Positions 42,088 to 52,184 of a stretch of 64,000 nucleotides of DNA are shown here, piece after piece. The notes beneath the pieces were generated by a model. It saw only the letters and a list, made by a program, of their open reading frames with translations. It had not been told where the DNA came from and searched no databases. Each line of letters begins with the position of its first letter. The stretch's first letter is position 1. This stretch comes from Flavobacterium sp. UMI-01 (GTDB taxonomy: Bacteria > Bacteroidota > Bacteroidia > Flavobacteriales > Flavobacteriaceae). The translations under genes were made by a program, and so were the position numbers. The stretch is from positions 1 to 64,000 of the forward strand of contig NZ_BPLU01000001.1 in the NCBI RefSeq assembly GCF_019656315.1. Reading direction: 5' to 3'.

Positions 42088-42120
42088 AGCCCTGTCAGGG
42101 TTCAAAACCCTGACAGGGCT
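42088..42120. repeat. Perfect palindrome AGCCCTGTCAGGGTT in the thiG-thiH spacer
   Basis: AGCCCTGTCAGGGTT (42088-42102) pairs fully with AACCCTGACAGGGCT (42106-42120), loop CAA. It has no T-tract on the minus strand. The sequence is a dispersed intergenic repeat of Flavobacteria as far as I recall. In the transcript it would form a very stable stem between two cistrons. Confidence 0.9.
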
Positions 42121-42124
42121 ACTA

Positions 42125-42901
42125 TCATTCGTACAAAAATGCCGTCAAAGGACTCGACGCCACGGCTTGTTTGTATTGCTGTCCTAGTTTTGCTTCGTAT
42201 GCTTTGCGTCCTGCAATGACCGCTTCTTTAAAAGCTTCAGCCATTAATTTAGGATTTCCAGCAACGGCAATGGCTGTGTTTACCAATACTGCATCGGCAC
42301 CTAATTCCATGGCTTTGGCAGCATCGGAAGGTGCTCCAATTCCCGCATCGATAATCACAGGAACATTCGATTGTTCGATAATAATTTCTAAAAAATCTAT
42401 TGTTTTTAATCCTTTGTTACTTCCAATAGGCGAACCCAACGGCATTACAGCAGCTGTTCCTACATCTTCTAATCGCTTGCACAAAACAGGGTCGGCATGG
42501 ATATAAGGCAAAATGATAAAACCTAATTTTGCCAGCTCTTCTGTAGCTTTTAGCGTTTCAATGGGATCAGGAAGCAAATACCTTGGATCAGGATGGATTT
42601 CGAGTTTCAGCCAATTGGTTTCCAAAGCTTCTCTTGCCAGTTGTGCTGCAAAAACAGCTTCTTTGGCATTTCGAGCGCCTGAGGTATTGGGTAGTAAATT
42701 GATTCTAGGGTGTTTCAAATGCGATAAGATCGCATCGGTGTCAGTCTCTAAATCCACTCGCTTCAAAGCTACTGTTACTAATTCGCTTTCAGAGGCCAGA
42801 ATAGCTTCTTCCATTTGGATATTCGAACCAAATTTTCCTGTTCCTAAAAACAAGCGAGATTCTAATGTTTTGTCTCCTATTTTAAACGATGACATAGCCA
42901 T
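42125..42901 (-). CDS. thiG: Thiazole synthase ThiG
   Basis: The 258-residue TIM barrel joins deoxyxylulose phosphate, iminoacetate and ThiS thiocarboxylate into the thiazole phosphate. [19 protein letters not shown] opens the fold; [22 protein letters not shown] text ([18 protein letters not shown]) carries the Schiff-base lysine; [31 protein letters not shown] and VLVNTAIA complete the phosphate site. The start overlaps thiE by 20 nt. Confidence 0.96.
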   Translation of the reverse strand: MAMSSFKIGDKTLESRLFLGTGKFGSNIQMEEAILASESELVTVALKRVDLETDTDAILSHLKHPRINLLPNTSGARNAKEAVFAAQLAREALETNWLKLEIHPDPRYLLPDPIETLKATEELAKLGFIILPYIHADPVLCKRLEDVGTAAVMPLGSPIGSNKGLKTIDFLEIIIEQSNVPVIIDAGIGAPSDAAKAMELGADAVLVNTAIAVAGNPKLMAEAFKEAVIAGRKAYEAKLGQQYKQAVASSPLTAFLYE

Positions 42902-43520
42902 ATAATTTTTCGTTAAGTTGTGTGATTAATTTTGTTTTGGAATCGCTGTTGGTCAACAATCCTGAAACGGCAATCCCATGAATTCCTGTTTTGATGATGG
43001 ATTCGACATCCTCAAGCTGAATGCCGCCAATGGCAAATACAGGTATTTTGATTTGCTCTTGTTGGAGTTGGTCAAGAATTTTTTGATAACCTTCTAAACC
43101 TAAAATTGGACTTAGTTTGTCTTTGGTTGTTGTAAAACGAAAAGGCCCTAAACCTACATAATCGCAACCATTAGCCACATGGCTAAGGATGTTTTCGTAG
43201 GTGTTTGCGGTGCCTCCAATAATTTTGGCATCGCCCAAAATAGTTCGTGCTTCTGGAATTGCCATATCGGTTAAGCCTAAATGAATTCCGTCAGCATCTA
43301 TTTCTTTGGCTAGACGCACATTGTCATTGATGATTAAGGTAGCCAGATATTCTTGGCACAGTGTTTTTGTGGCTTCGGCCAAGGTTAAAAGGTCTTTTTC
43401 AACCGTGGTTTTGAATCGTATTTGAATCCAGTCACAACCATGGTCTAATGCCTGATGAATGTTGTATAACTGCTCTTCGACAGTGTTTCCTTGCGAGATA
43501 TATTGTAAACGATTAAGCAT
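42882..43520 (-). CDS. thiE: Thiamine phosphate synthase ThiE
   Basis: A 212-residue barrel that condenses HMP-pyrophosphate with thiazole phosphate. The landmarks are [11 protein letters not shown] (substrate Arg/Lys), [20 protein letters not shown] (in one stretch, Asp for Mg), [13 protein letters not shown], and FAIGGI. RFTTTK replaces the usual PxFxTxTK but keeps the Thr-rich loop. It overlaps thiD by 8 nt and thiG by 20 nt. The main synthase of the two ThiE-like proteins in the operon. Confidence 0.93.
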   Translation of the reverse strand: MLNRLQYISQGNTVEEQLYNIHQALDHGCDWIQIRFKTTVEKDLLTLAEATKTLCQEYLATLIINDNVRLAKEIDADGIHLGLTDMAIPEARTILGDAKIIGGTANTYENILSHVANGCDYVGLGPFRFTTTKDKLSPILGLEGYQKILDQLQQEQIKIPVFAIGGIQLEDVESIIKTGIHGIAVSGLLTNSDSKTKLITQLNEKLYGYVIV

Positions 43521-44268
43521 GATGGTATCCTAATTGATTTTGAGTTGATACTAAAAAGTTTTCGATGTACTCTTTGCCTTTGATGCAGGCAGAAAGTAAA
43601 TTTTGTTCCAAGGCGATTTGGGCCGTTATCGCAGCGGATAAGACACAACCCGAACCATGTTTGGGATAGACGCCAGTATTTTTTGGCGAAAGCCTATAAA
43701 AACGGTCTTTGATATATAAAAAATCGACTCCAATTTCAGAAGGATTATGACCTCCTTTTAATAAAACCGAACAATGTTTGGAAAGGTATTCGATACTATT
43801 CTCAATGTTTTTTTCGGTGGGAACTAATTTTTGAATTTCCTCATAATTGGGCGTTATCAATTCTATTTTGTCTAAAATGGAAGTCAAATCATTTTGGTTT
43901 TCAATGGTTAAAAAATGGAATTCGGTGGTGGATTTTAATACCGTGTCCCAAATTATTTTGGTCTTTGGCGAAAGCCTATGGAGAAGCAAAACAATTTTTT
44001 TTAAATAGTCCAAGGACGGAACAATGCCAATTTTTACGGCTTGAATGCTATAGCTTTGAAATAAAGTTTCGATAGACTGTAATACTAATTCGATAGCAGT
44101 CCACTCAATGGAAACAAAATCCGTTTCGGTTTGAATGGTATTGGCGGTATTTATCGCAAAACCATACACCTGATGTTGTTCAAAAGTTTTAATATCAGCC
44201 AGAACGCCCGCGCCTGCTGATGGGTCAAAACCTGCAATGCTTAGTACGAAAGGGCGATTTGTTGACAT
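43513..44268 (-). CDS. thiD: Hydroxymethylpyrimidine/phosphomethylpyrimidine kinase ThiD
   Basis: A 251-residue ribokinase-fold enzyme that phosphorylates HMP and HMP-phosphate. It has VLSIAGFDPSAGAGVLADIK, a VLKGGHNP loop and KHGSGCVLSAAITAQIAL with the catalytic-base region. ATG at 44268 is chosen (MSTNRPFVLSIAG); an open frame reaches back to 44304 but adds a polar stretch. It overlaps the thiE2 gene by 28 nt and thiE by 8 nt, so translation is coupled. Confidence 0.94.
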   Translation of the reverse strand: MSTNRPFVLSIAGFDPSAGAGVLADIKTFEQHQVYGFAINTANTIQTETDFVSIEWTAIELVLQSIETLFQSYSIQAVKIGIVPSLDYLKKIVLLLHRLSPKTKIIWDTVLKSTTEFHFLTIENQNDLTSILDKIELITPNYEEIQKLVPTEKNIENSIEYLSKHCSVLLKGGHNPSEIGVDFLYIKDRFYRLSPKNTGVYPKHGSGCVLSAAITAQIALEQNLLSACIKGKEYIENFLVSTQNQLGYHHA

Positions 44269-44840
44269 GATTTGAAATTTTGAATTGGATTTGAACTGAG
44301 CCATATTGTCCCTAAAACGGCCACTTCGTCAAAACCTGCTTTTAGTGCCGTGGGCATAGTGGAACGGTCAATACCTCCTAATGCGACTAGTTTTGTATTG
44401 AAATTGGTACGTTGAGCTAATGTTTGCAAGTGGTCGGTTTCCGATTGGTAATTCGATTTGGAAATACTTGGAAATACAGGACTTAAAAACGCATATTGAT
44501 AAAAGATTCTTAACTCATTAAATGCCGCTATCGAATGGACAGAAGCTGATAAATGCACCTTTTTTTCATTGTAATCATACAGCGTTTCAGCAGAAAGAGT
44601 TTGTCTCATTTTTTCTGTAAAATGAAGTCGGTTAATCCCTAAATCTTCGGCTAGCTGATGCTGGCTATGCAAAACGAGTTGGTGAGCGTATTCACTTCCA
44701 ATTGTTTTTACAAATGATTGCATATCCGAAGCTGAAAATTCAGGCTTGCGAATATGTAACAACTCCAGTCCATGTTCAAAAAGCTCATGGATGGTTTTGA
44801 TTTCATTTGCTACCGCAGTTGGATGGGTGATGACAATCAT
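44241..44840 (-). CDS. ThiE-like / TenI-like protein
   Basis: The 199-residue barrel has ELLHIRKPEFSASDMQSF, LGINRLHFTEKM, AFLSPVFPSISKSNYQSE, and LVALGGIDRSTMPTALKAGF, resembling ThiE and TenI. The Mg/phosphate loop reads SPVFPSISKSNY, not the TxTK of active ThiE. It may be a thiazole tautomerase (TenI) rather than a second synthase, since a clear thiE lies two genes downstream; this is an inference from residues and context. It is cotranscribed with thiC and thiD. Confidence 0.8.
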   Translation of the reverse strand: MIVITHPTAVANEIKTIHELFEHGLELLHIRKPEFSASDMQSFVKTIGSEYAHQLVLHSQHQLAEDLGINRLHFTEKMRQTLSAETLYDYNEKKVHLSASVHSIAAFNELRIFYQYAFLSPVFPSISKSNYQSETDHLQTLAQRTNFNTKLVALGGIDRSTMPTALKAGFDEVAVLGTIWLSSNPIQNFKSCQQIALSY

Positions 44841-44860
44841 ATTGTAAAGTATTAAGTAGT

Positions 44861-44905
44861 GAGTATTAAGTATTAAGATTTTTTGGTCTTGATACTTAAT
44901 ACTCT
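44861..44905. repeat. Inverted repeat GAGTATTAAGTATTAAGA in the thiC-thiE2 spacer
   Basis: GAGTATTAAGTATTAAGA pairs with TCTTGATACTTAATACTC across TTTTTTGG, one mismatch. Wording of the same TATTAAGTAT kind is seen near 20165-20200. It may be a weak internal terminator or RNA stabiliser. Confidence 0.6.
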
Positions 44906-44915
44906 ATTCTTAATT

Positions 44916-46751
<1,836 letters not shown>

Positions 46752-46857
46752 TTAGGTGTTGTGGGTTATGTGTTATGCGTTTTTGCATAACGATATTTTT
46801 TTATTATAAGATTATATTGTTTGGAGTGACTGATAACTGTAATTTGCAAACTGAATA

Positions 46858-47064
46858 CTATCCCCCCTGCGTAGCCGAAATAATCAAAATATCGTCAGTT
46901 TCGGATAGGAGGTGTTGGTTCCAATTGGATTTTGGAATTACGGTTTGGTTCACCGCTACGGCGATACCGTTTTGTTTTTGTGGAATTTCAATATCAAGCA
47001 AGGCTTGAATGCTGAGAGCATCTGCTTGAAATTGTTTGGTTTGATTGTTGATTTTTAGTTCCAT
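46858..47064 (-). CDS. thiS: Sulfur carrier protein ThiS
   Basis: A 68-residue beta-grasp protein ending in the essential GlyGly (SATQGG), which becomes the thiocarboxylate sulfur donor for the thiazole. VNQTVIPKSNWNQHLLSE is the usual ThiS middle segment. It is first in the operon, right after the TPP riboswitch. Confidence 0.92.
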   Translation of the reverse strand: MELKINNQTKQFQADALSIQALLDIEIPQKQNGIAVAVNQTVIPKSNWNQHLLSETDDILIISATQGG

Positions 47065-47131
47065 TCCTTTAATTTTTTTGAATTAAAATTACTTTAGGAA
47101 TGGCTACAATGGCCCAAAAATGGGCTACGGA

Positions 47132-47221
47132 AGTCATCTTACTTTTCCCTACGCTAGTATGAACTAGATCAGGTTCAGAGGGTAAAATCTCAGCCTACAA
47201 TTGTAGACACCCCTAAAGTGA
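47132..47221 (-). ncRNA. TPP riboswitch (THI element) of the thiamin operon
   Basis: On the minus strand: TTTAGGGGTGTCTAC, GCTGAGATTTTACCC, CTGAACCTGATCTAGTTCAT, CTAGCGTAGGGAAAAGTAAG, the whole THI box in order. Downstream, GCCCATTTTTGGGC (47112-47125 region) makes a short hairpin before the thiS start that may act in the expression platform. Excess TPP should shut the operon. Confidence 0.95.
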
Positions 47222-47225
47222 GCGG

Positions 47226-47233
47226 CAAATGTA
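47226..47233 (-). promoter_or_regulatory. -7 promoter element of the thiamin operon
   Basis: TACATTTG on the minus strand is a perfect TAnnTTTG. The predicted start near 47219 falls on the first bases of the riboswitch, as for the other TPP element. Confidence 0.65.
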
Positions 47234-47315
47234 GTGAAAAAGTTAGAAATAAGATTTTAGAAACTAGAAGTTTAACAATTTTGTACTGAATACTTCAAAA
47301 ACTGAACACTGTTTA

Positions 47316-47885
47316 TTAACCTCTTGTCCAGCAATTTTCAACGTGGTCATTTACCATGCCGGTAGCTTGCATGTGTGCATAAACCACAGTAGAGCCTACA
47401 AACTTAAAACCTCGCTTTTTTAAATCTTTGCTAATAGCATCCGAAAGTGAGGTAGTGGCAGGCACATCTTTGATAGTTTTGGGTTTATTGTCAATGGGTT
47501 TTCCATCGACAAATCCCCAAATGTATTTGGAAAAACTACCAAATTCTTCTTGAATTTTAATGAAATTTTGGGCATTTGTGACAGCCGAATAAACTTTGAG
47601 TTTGTTCCGAATGATACCCGAATCTTGTAGTAAGTCTTGGATTTTTTCATCCGAATATTGGGCTATTTTTTTATAATCAAATTGGTCAAAAGCTTGGCGA
47701 AAATTTTCTCTTTTGTTCAGAATGGTAATCCAACTCAAACCCGCTTGGAAGGTTTCGAGTAACAAAAATTCAAATAGCGTAGCGTCATCATATACGGGTT
47801 TGCCCCATTCAGTGTCGTGGTATTCTCGGTATAAATCACTAGATAAACACCAGCTGCATCTTGGTTTGTCGTTAATGGGATTCAT
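47316..47885 (-). CDS. tag: DNA-3-methyladenine glycosylase I
   Basis: A 189-residue repair enzyme removing 3-methyladenine. RCSWCLSSDLYREYHDTEWG carries the zinc Cys and His and the Tag signature; the second zinc pair is in NDHVENC at the C-terminus. ETFQAGLSWITILNKRENFR is the helix-hairpin-helix region. It overlaps the transporter gene by 14 nt. Confidence 0.94.
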   Translation of the reverse strand: MNPINDKPRCSWCLSSDLYREYHDTEWGKPVYDDATLFEFLLLETFQAGLSWITILNKRENFRQAFDQFDYKKIAQYSDEKIQDLLQDSGIIRNKLKVYSAVTNAQNFIKIQEEFGSFSKYIWGFVDGKPIDNKPKTIKDVPATTSLSDAISKDLKKRGFKFVGSTVVYAHMQATGMVNDHVENCWTRG

Positions 47886-48528
47886 CTTGAGCGATGTATT
47901 TTTTGATTAAAAAATGACCTAAGTAAATCATAGGTGTAAGCAGGATAGCGACACACAACTTGAAAGTGTAACCTGTGAGCGCTGAGGAAATAAAGGTATC
48001 CAAATTAATTTTTCCAGGTAACCAAAAAGCGATACCTAGTACAATAAAGGAATCGAATAATTGAGAAATGACGGTAGAACCTGTAGTTCGGAGCCATATT
48101 TTGCGGTCACCTGTTCTTTTTTTGAAAAACCAAAACATACTCACGTCAATCAATTGTGAGATTAAGAAGGCGGTGATACTTCCTACAATAATCCACATGC
48201 TTTGTCCAAAAACGGCTTGGAATTGGTCATCGTTGACTGGTGAAATGCCTTTTGCGGCAGGAATACCAATGGCTAAAAATAAAATAATAAAGGAGTAGGC
48301 AATAAGGCAAGCGGTGATTAAGGAGAGTTTTTTAACTCCTTTTTCGCCAAAATATTCGTTGATTAAATCAGTAGTCAGAAAAACTATAGGCCAGGGTAAA
48401 ATTCCGATACTCATCACAAATGGACCAATCTGGATTAGCTTTCCGCCAATAAGTTCTGCAGTGACTGCATTAGTGATAAAAATTCCGGCCAGTATGATAA
48501 AAATGAGTTCTCTTTTGGTTTTGAACAT
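47872..48528 (-). CDS. Queuosine precursor transporter (YhhQ/VUT family)
   Basis: The 218-residue protein has six membrane segments and the family signature WPIVFLTTDLINEYFGEKGV. These proteins import 7-cyano- or 7-aminomethyl-7-deazaguanine for queuosine tRNA modification. Other landmarks: AFLISQLIDVSMFWFFKKRT and VISQLFDSFIVLGIAF. No other queuosine gene is in the window. It is followed by tag, 14 nt overlapping. Confidence 0.9.
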   Translation of the reverse strand: MFKTKRELIFIILAGIFITNAVTAELIGGKLIQIGPFVMSIGILPWPIVFLTTDLINEYFGEKGVKKLSLITACLIAYSFIILFLAIGIPAAKGISPVNDDQFQAVFGQSMWIIVGSITAFLISQLIDVSMFWFFKKRTGDRKIWLRTTGSTVISQLFDSFIVLGIAFWLPGKINLDTFISSALTGYTFKLCVAILLTPMIYLGHFLIKKYIAQDESH

Positions 48529-48609
48529 GTTTTGAAATTTGATTCAACCAAATTTAGTTTTTTATTTTTATAAACGAAATTATATGAAGGAATGAGATTG
48601 GGTTGAAAA

Positions 48610-48645
48610 GAAAAAGTCCCATTTTGCTTAAAAAATGAGACTTAA
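48610..48645 (-). terminator. Terminator of the sugar-use operon
   Basis: On the minus strand AAGTCTCATTTT pairs with AAAATGGGACTT (one G-T pair), followed by TTTC. It lies 42 bp after the fructokinase stop. Confidence 0.7.
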
Positions 48646-48686
48646 TCATCATTAGATTCAGTTTTTAGTTCAGTGTATGCAATTTT

Positions 48687-49610
48687 TTAAAGATTCTCTA
48701 GTTGAATATTGTCAGGCAGCTGACCCAGATGTTGCAGTTTAATACTGGCCAGTTTTTGTGCGATATCGATACATTCGAGAGGCTCTTTTTCTTGGAGTTT
48801 ACCATATAAAAAACCTGTCCAAAAAGCATCTCCGGCTCCGGTAGTGTCTTTTATGTTTTCCACAAAAGGCGCTTTTTTGTGTGTTGTTCCAATATTCGAA
48901 TCCCACAAAACGACTCCGTTTTTGCCTTTGGTCAAACAAATCGTTTTAGCACCTAATTGGCTAAAAAAATTAAGGATATAGTCATCGCTTTTGGTTTCGT
49001 TAAACAGTCTGAAGCAATCATCATCGCTTAATTTTACTAAAGGTTTTGTGGCCATATATTCTTTGATGGTTTCCATTGCTTCTTTTCGGTCTGGCCAGAT
49101 TTTGTCGGAATAATTCAGGTCTATACTGGTTTGTAAACCTAATTGGCTGGCTTTTTTAGCTTTTTTCAAAATCGTTTCACGTGCCGGATTTTTGCTTAGA
49201 GCAAAACAGGTGGTGTGAAAAATTTTGGCTTCTTCCAAAAGGCTGTCGGGAATTTGCGTTTCTTCAATATGGTAATCGGCCTGTCTGTACGAAATGAATT
49301 CGGGTGTTGCACTTGATTTGGAAACAAAAATTATAGAAGAAGGATAGTTGTCAAGTTCTTTTATTTGTGCAGTGTTGACGTTGTTTTCTTTTAGCTTTTC
49401 AATCATAAAATGACCTAATCCGTCATTACCGCAACTGGCAACTAAGATAGTTTTTAATCCTAATTTGGCACTATAAATAGCCACATTAGTTGGGGAACCG
49501 CCCAGAAAACGATTGTAATTTTCAATCTTGGAAATGGGGGTATTTAGCTCATTTCCAATATAGTCAATGAGTAATTCTCCTGTGCAAATGATGTCAATTG
49601 TCTTTTCCAT
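48687..49610 (-). CDS. PfkB-family sugar kinase, probable fructokinase
   Basis: A 307-residue ribokinase-fold kinase. CTGELLIDYIG and LGGSPTNVAIYSAKLGLKT open the fold; the C-terminal catalytic signature is DTTGAGDAFWTGFLYG (Asp base, anion hole). FRLFNETKSDDYI and SYRQADYHI are in the substrate region. It likely phosphorylates fructose to fructose-6-phosphate in the cytoplasm. Its start is 1 nt from the stop of the GH100-like gene, which would release the fructose. Confidence 0.88.
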   Translation of the reverse strand: MEKTIDIICTGELLIDYIGNELNTPISKIENYNRFLGGSPTNVAIYSAKLGLKTILVASCGNDGLGHFMIEKLKENNVNTAQIKELDNYPSSIIFVSKSSATPEFISYRQADYHIEETQIPDSLLEEAKIFHTTCFALSKNPARETILKKAKKASQLGLQTSIDLNYSDKIWPDRKEAMETIKEYMATKPLVKLSDDDCFRLFNETKSDDYILNFFSQLGAKTICLTKGKNGVVLWDSNIGTTHKKAPFVENIKDTTGAGDAFWTGFLYGKLQEKEPLECIDIAQKLASIKLQHLGQLPDNIQLENL

Positions 49611-49611
49611 T

Positions 49612-50790
49612 TTAAATCAATAATTTGAAATTTTTGGTGATTCCCTGATGTAACAAAATTGTTGCTGCCGCACTCCAAGCACAAAAAGGGACTCCGTTTA
49701 CTGCGGTTGTTTCCGTATTAAAGTTTTCATAGAAACTAAAATCTTCTATTGCATTCGCAAGATTAATAGCGTTTAAAAGTTTTTTAGCTTCTTCATTCTT
49801 TTGTTTGGACATCAAAGCCAATCCGTAAAATCCATTCACCATTGGCCAACTTCCACCGTTATGAAATTCGTTCGGGTAATTTCTAAATTCGTATTTGAAA
49901 TTGTTTTTCAATAAATTCCAGTCGGCATCTGTTTCTTTGATGGGTGGCCAAAATGCAGGTAGTAATGCCAAAGCGGTTTGGGTTCTGGTATTCTCGGCAT
50001 GTTGAATGATGGTTTCCTGAAAATCATTCGAGCCAATATTTAATAACAATGCCAGAGAATGCGCAAAAGCATCAAATGTTGTTTTGTATCCCGCAGGTGA
50101 GAAAGAGCAGGGCATGTAATTTTCAAATTGGAATTCGTCATAAGCTCTTTCATGGTATTTTTCGCCAGTTGATTTGGGCATAAAATTAATTTCAATTTGC
50201 TCAGTAATGTTTTGAATTTTAGTCGTAATAGATTCGTCCTTTGCAAAATGATTATAATTTTTTAATGCCCAAACCCTAAGCAGCTGATCGTATAAAACGT
50301 ATCCATCAGTAATATATTCATCAGCCCAATTTCCTGACAAAGGCACGTACAGGAGACCTTTATTGTTAAATTCCCAAGCTTCTAAAAGTTGTAAAGCTTT
50401 TAGGATGTTATTGTTGTATTTTTTTACAAAACCAGTATCATTGGTATAATGAGCATATTGGCATATTCCAATAATGAACCAGGTCACAGCATCCACTCTT
50501 CCTGCTAGGCCACCATAACTTACTTCAATGTGATTTTGGTCAGTCATTACATTTGAAGGTATGGTTCCGTTTTGATGTTGATTATTTGCTAAAGTTTCTA
50601 ATGTTTTTTTGAAAGTGGCAATCAAATGTTCTTCTCCCGAGGCCAAGGCTGCTAATCCACATATTACACCATCTCTGGCCCAAACTCTTTTGTAGTTTGA
50701 AATATTTTGTGCGCTTGCCAAAAAACCTTCAGAAGAAGATGCTTCTTCAAGTAATTCGATGGCTTTTATAAAGGTAATATCAGTATTCAT
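49612..50790 (-). CDS. GH100-like glycosidase (neutral invertase type)
   Basis: A 392-residue (alpha/alpha)6-barrel protein without a signal peptide. VWARDGVICGLAAL has the catalytic Asp, and GTIPSNVM, SYGGLAGRVDAVTWFIIG, NWADEYITDGYVLYDQLLRV and EFHNGGSWPMVNGFYGLAL follow. This order fits bacterial proteins annotated as GH100 (neutral/alkaline invertase) or, less precisely, glycogen-debranching-like. The neighbouring fructokinase and SUT-like symporter support sucrose hydrolysis in the cytoplasm. Without a search I cannot exclude another member of the trehalase-like clan. Confidence 0.7.
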   Translation of the reverse strand: MNTDITFIKAIELLEEASSSEGFLASAQNISNYKRVWARDGVICGLAALASGEEHLIATFKKTLETLANNQHQNGTIPSNVMTDQNHIEVSYGGLAGRVDAVTWFIIGICQYAHYTNDTGFVKKYNNNILKALQLLEAWEFNNKGLLYVPLSGNWADEYITDGYVLYDQLLRVWALKNYNHFAKDESITTKIQNITEQIEINFMPKSTGEKYHERAYDEFQFENYMPCSFSPAGYKTTFDAFAHSLALLLNIGSNDFQETIIQHAENTRTQTALALLPAFWPPIKETDADWNLLKNNFKYEFRNYPNEFHNGGSWPMVNGFYGLALMSKQKNEEAKKLLNAINLANAIEDFSFYENFNTETTAVNGVPFCAWSAAATILLHQGITKNFKLLI

Positions 50791-50791
50791 A

Positions 50792-52096
50792 CTACAATTT
50801 TTTTGTTTTAGTTGTTTGAATTAATAAAGTACTCAATGAACCAAGCAACAGTAGTATTCCTGCAAATGTTATAGCTTGGCGAGGGTCATTATCTAAAAAA
50901 TTTTTGAGTACAAATCCAAAAGAAATATTTTGAATAATCATTGGGATTACAATCATCATGTTGATGATTCCCATATAAATTCCGTAGCGTTCTTTAGGGA
51001 TATTTGTAACTACCATCAGATAAGGAATTCCCATCATACTTGCCCAAGCTATTCCATAGCCTATGATAGCTGCAAAAAAGAAGTATTGATTTTGTATTAA
51101 TGGGAAAAAGATAAATGAAACAGCTCCAAATAAAAGACAAACAAAATGGACCATTTTAGGGCTGTGTTTCTTAGCTAATTTAGCCAGATAAAAAGCGACT
51201 GAAAAAGTAACAATAAATCCAAATGCACCAATTAATCCCATCCATTCTACTGCTTTTTCATAGCCTTCTTTGTTCGCAGGGGTGACATTCCAAACAGACA
51301 AGGCTATACTCTTGGAGTTGTTTTGCCAAAAACACATTAAGGCATACCATTGGAACATGTAAACTAAAAAGAGTTGCCACATAACTTTAGGCATTTCTAG
51401 AACTGCATGATAGATATCGATAAAGGGAGAAAAGAGATTTAATGGTTCTGATTTCATCTTTGCAATTTCTTCCTCGGTAGGTGGAATTTCAGCAGTTTTT
51501 TTCATGCTCCACCAAATGGAAGTCACTGAAAGGACTCCTCCTAAAAAGAAAGAGGCGTAAATCCAATTGGGTAATTCCCCTGTATAACCAGCAAAAACAA
51601 TTGGAAATAAGAATAATGAAATATAAGATAAGAACTGACCGAATCCTGTAAAAAAACTTTGTGCTTGAAATCCAATAGGTTGTTGATCTTCATTAAGAGT
51701 GTCGGCAATAAAAGCACGATAAGGTTCCATCGCAGTGTTATTTCCTACATCCAAAATCCAAAGTAAACCTGCTGCCATCCAAAGCGAACTACTAAATGGA
51801 AAGAGGAATAAGGCAATGCTACAAATAATTGCGCCTATGAAAAAATAAGGTTTTCTTCGTCCCCATCTAGGATGCCAGGTTTTATCACTCATGGCTCCAA
51901 TTATGGGCTGAATCAATAATCCTGTTAATGGTCCTGCTAGATTTAATATTGGAATTTGGTCGGGACTGGCATGAAGAAAATCATAAATAGGATTTACAGC
52001 ACTTTGTTGCAAACCAAAACTATATTGGATGCCAAAAAAGCCGACATTCATGTTGATAATTTGCCAGAAACTAAGTTTAGGTTTGGAAAATGCCAT
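50792..52096 (-). CDS. GPH/SUT-type sugar symporter (MFS)
   Basis: A 434-residue membrane protein with about 12 helices. MNVGFFGIQYSFGLQQSAVN, LAGPLTGLLIQPIIGAMSDK and the loop RWGRRKPYFFIGAI resemble plant and bacterial SUT/GPH disaccharide-proton symporters (RWGRR motif between helices 2 and 3). LDVGNNTAMEPYRAFIADTL matches the helix-4/5 region. It should carry intact sucrose (or a related glucoside) across the inner membrane. It is 1 nt from the GH100 gene and 88 bp after the receptor gene. Confidence 0.85.
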   Translation of the reverse strand: MAFSKPKLSFWQIINMNVGFFGIQYSFGLQQSAVNPIYDFLHASPDQIPILNLAGPLTGLLIQPIIGAMSDKTWHPRWGRRKPYFFIGAIICSIALFLFPFSSSLWMAAGLLWILDVGNNTAMEPYRAFIADTLNEDQQPIGFQAQSFFTGFGQFLSYISLFLFPIVFAGYTGELPNWIYASFFLGGVLSVTSIWWSMKKTAEIPPTEEEIAKMKSEPLNLFSPFIDIYHAVLEMPKVMWQLFLVYMFQWYALMCFWQNNSKSIALSVWNVTPANKEGYEKAVEWMGLIGAFGFIVTFSVAFYLAKLAKKHSPKMVHFVCLLFGAVSFIFFPLIQNQYFFFAAIIGYGIAWASMMGIPYLMVVTNIPKERYGIYMGIINMMIVIPMIIQNISFGFVLKNFLDNDPRQAITFAGILLLLGSLSTLLIQTTKTKKL

Positions 52097-52123
52097 AATT
52101 GTGTTTTTAAATTTTTTTAAATA

Positions 52124-52152
52124 AATTCCTGTACTATAAAAGTACAGGAATT
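52124..52152. repeat. 12-bp perfect inverted repeat between receptor and symporter genes
   Basis: AATTCCTGTACT (52124-52135) pairs with AGTACAGGAATT (52141-52152) across ATAAA. On the minus strand it is followed by an AT-rich stretch with no pure T-tract, so it may partly terminate or protect the receptor message. Confidence 0.7.
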
Positions 52153-52184
52153 GCTAACCAACTAACATTTATGAAACAATTGTA

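Noticed and set aside
42088..42120. Palindrome as terminator of thiG
   Set aside because: No T-tract follows on the minus strand, and thiH and thiF are needed in the same pathway.
42513..42905. Plus-strand open frame antisense to thiG
   Set aside because: Long antisense frames are common opposite conserved genes; ThiG motifs are unambiguous on the minus strand.
49612..50790. Reading the GH100-like gene as a glycogen-debranching amylo-1,6-glucosidase
   Set aside because: It is shorter than debranching enzymes, lacks the N-terminal domain and sits with a fructokinase and a SUT-type symporter; not fully excluded without a search.
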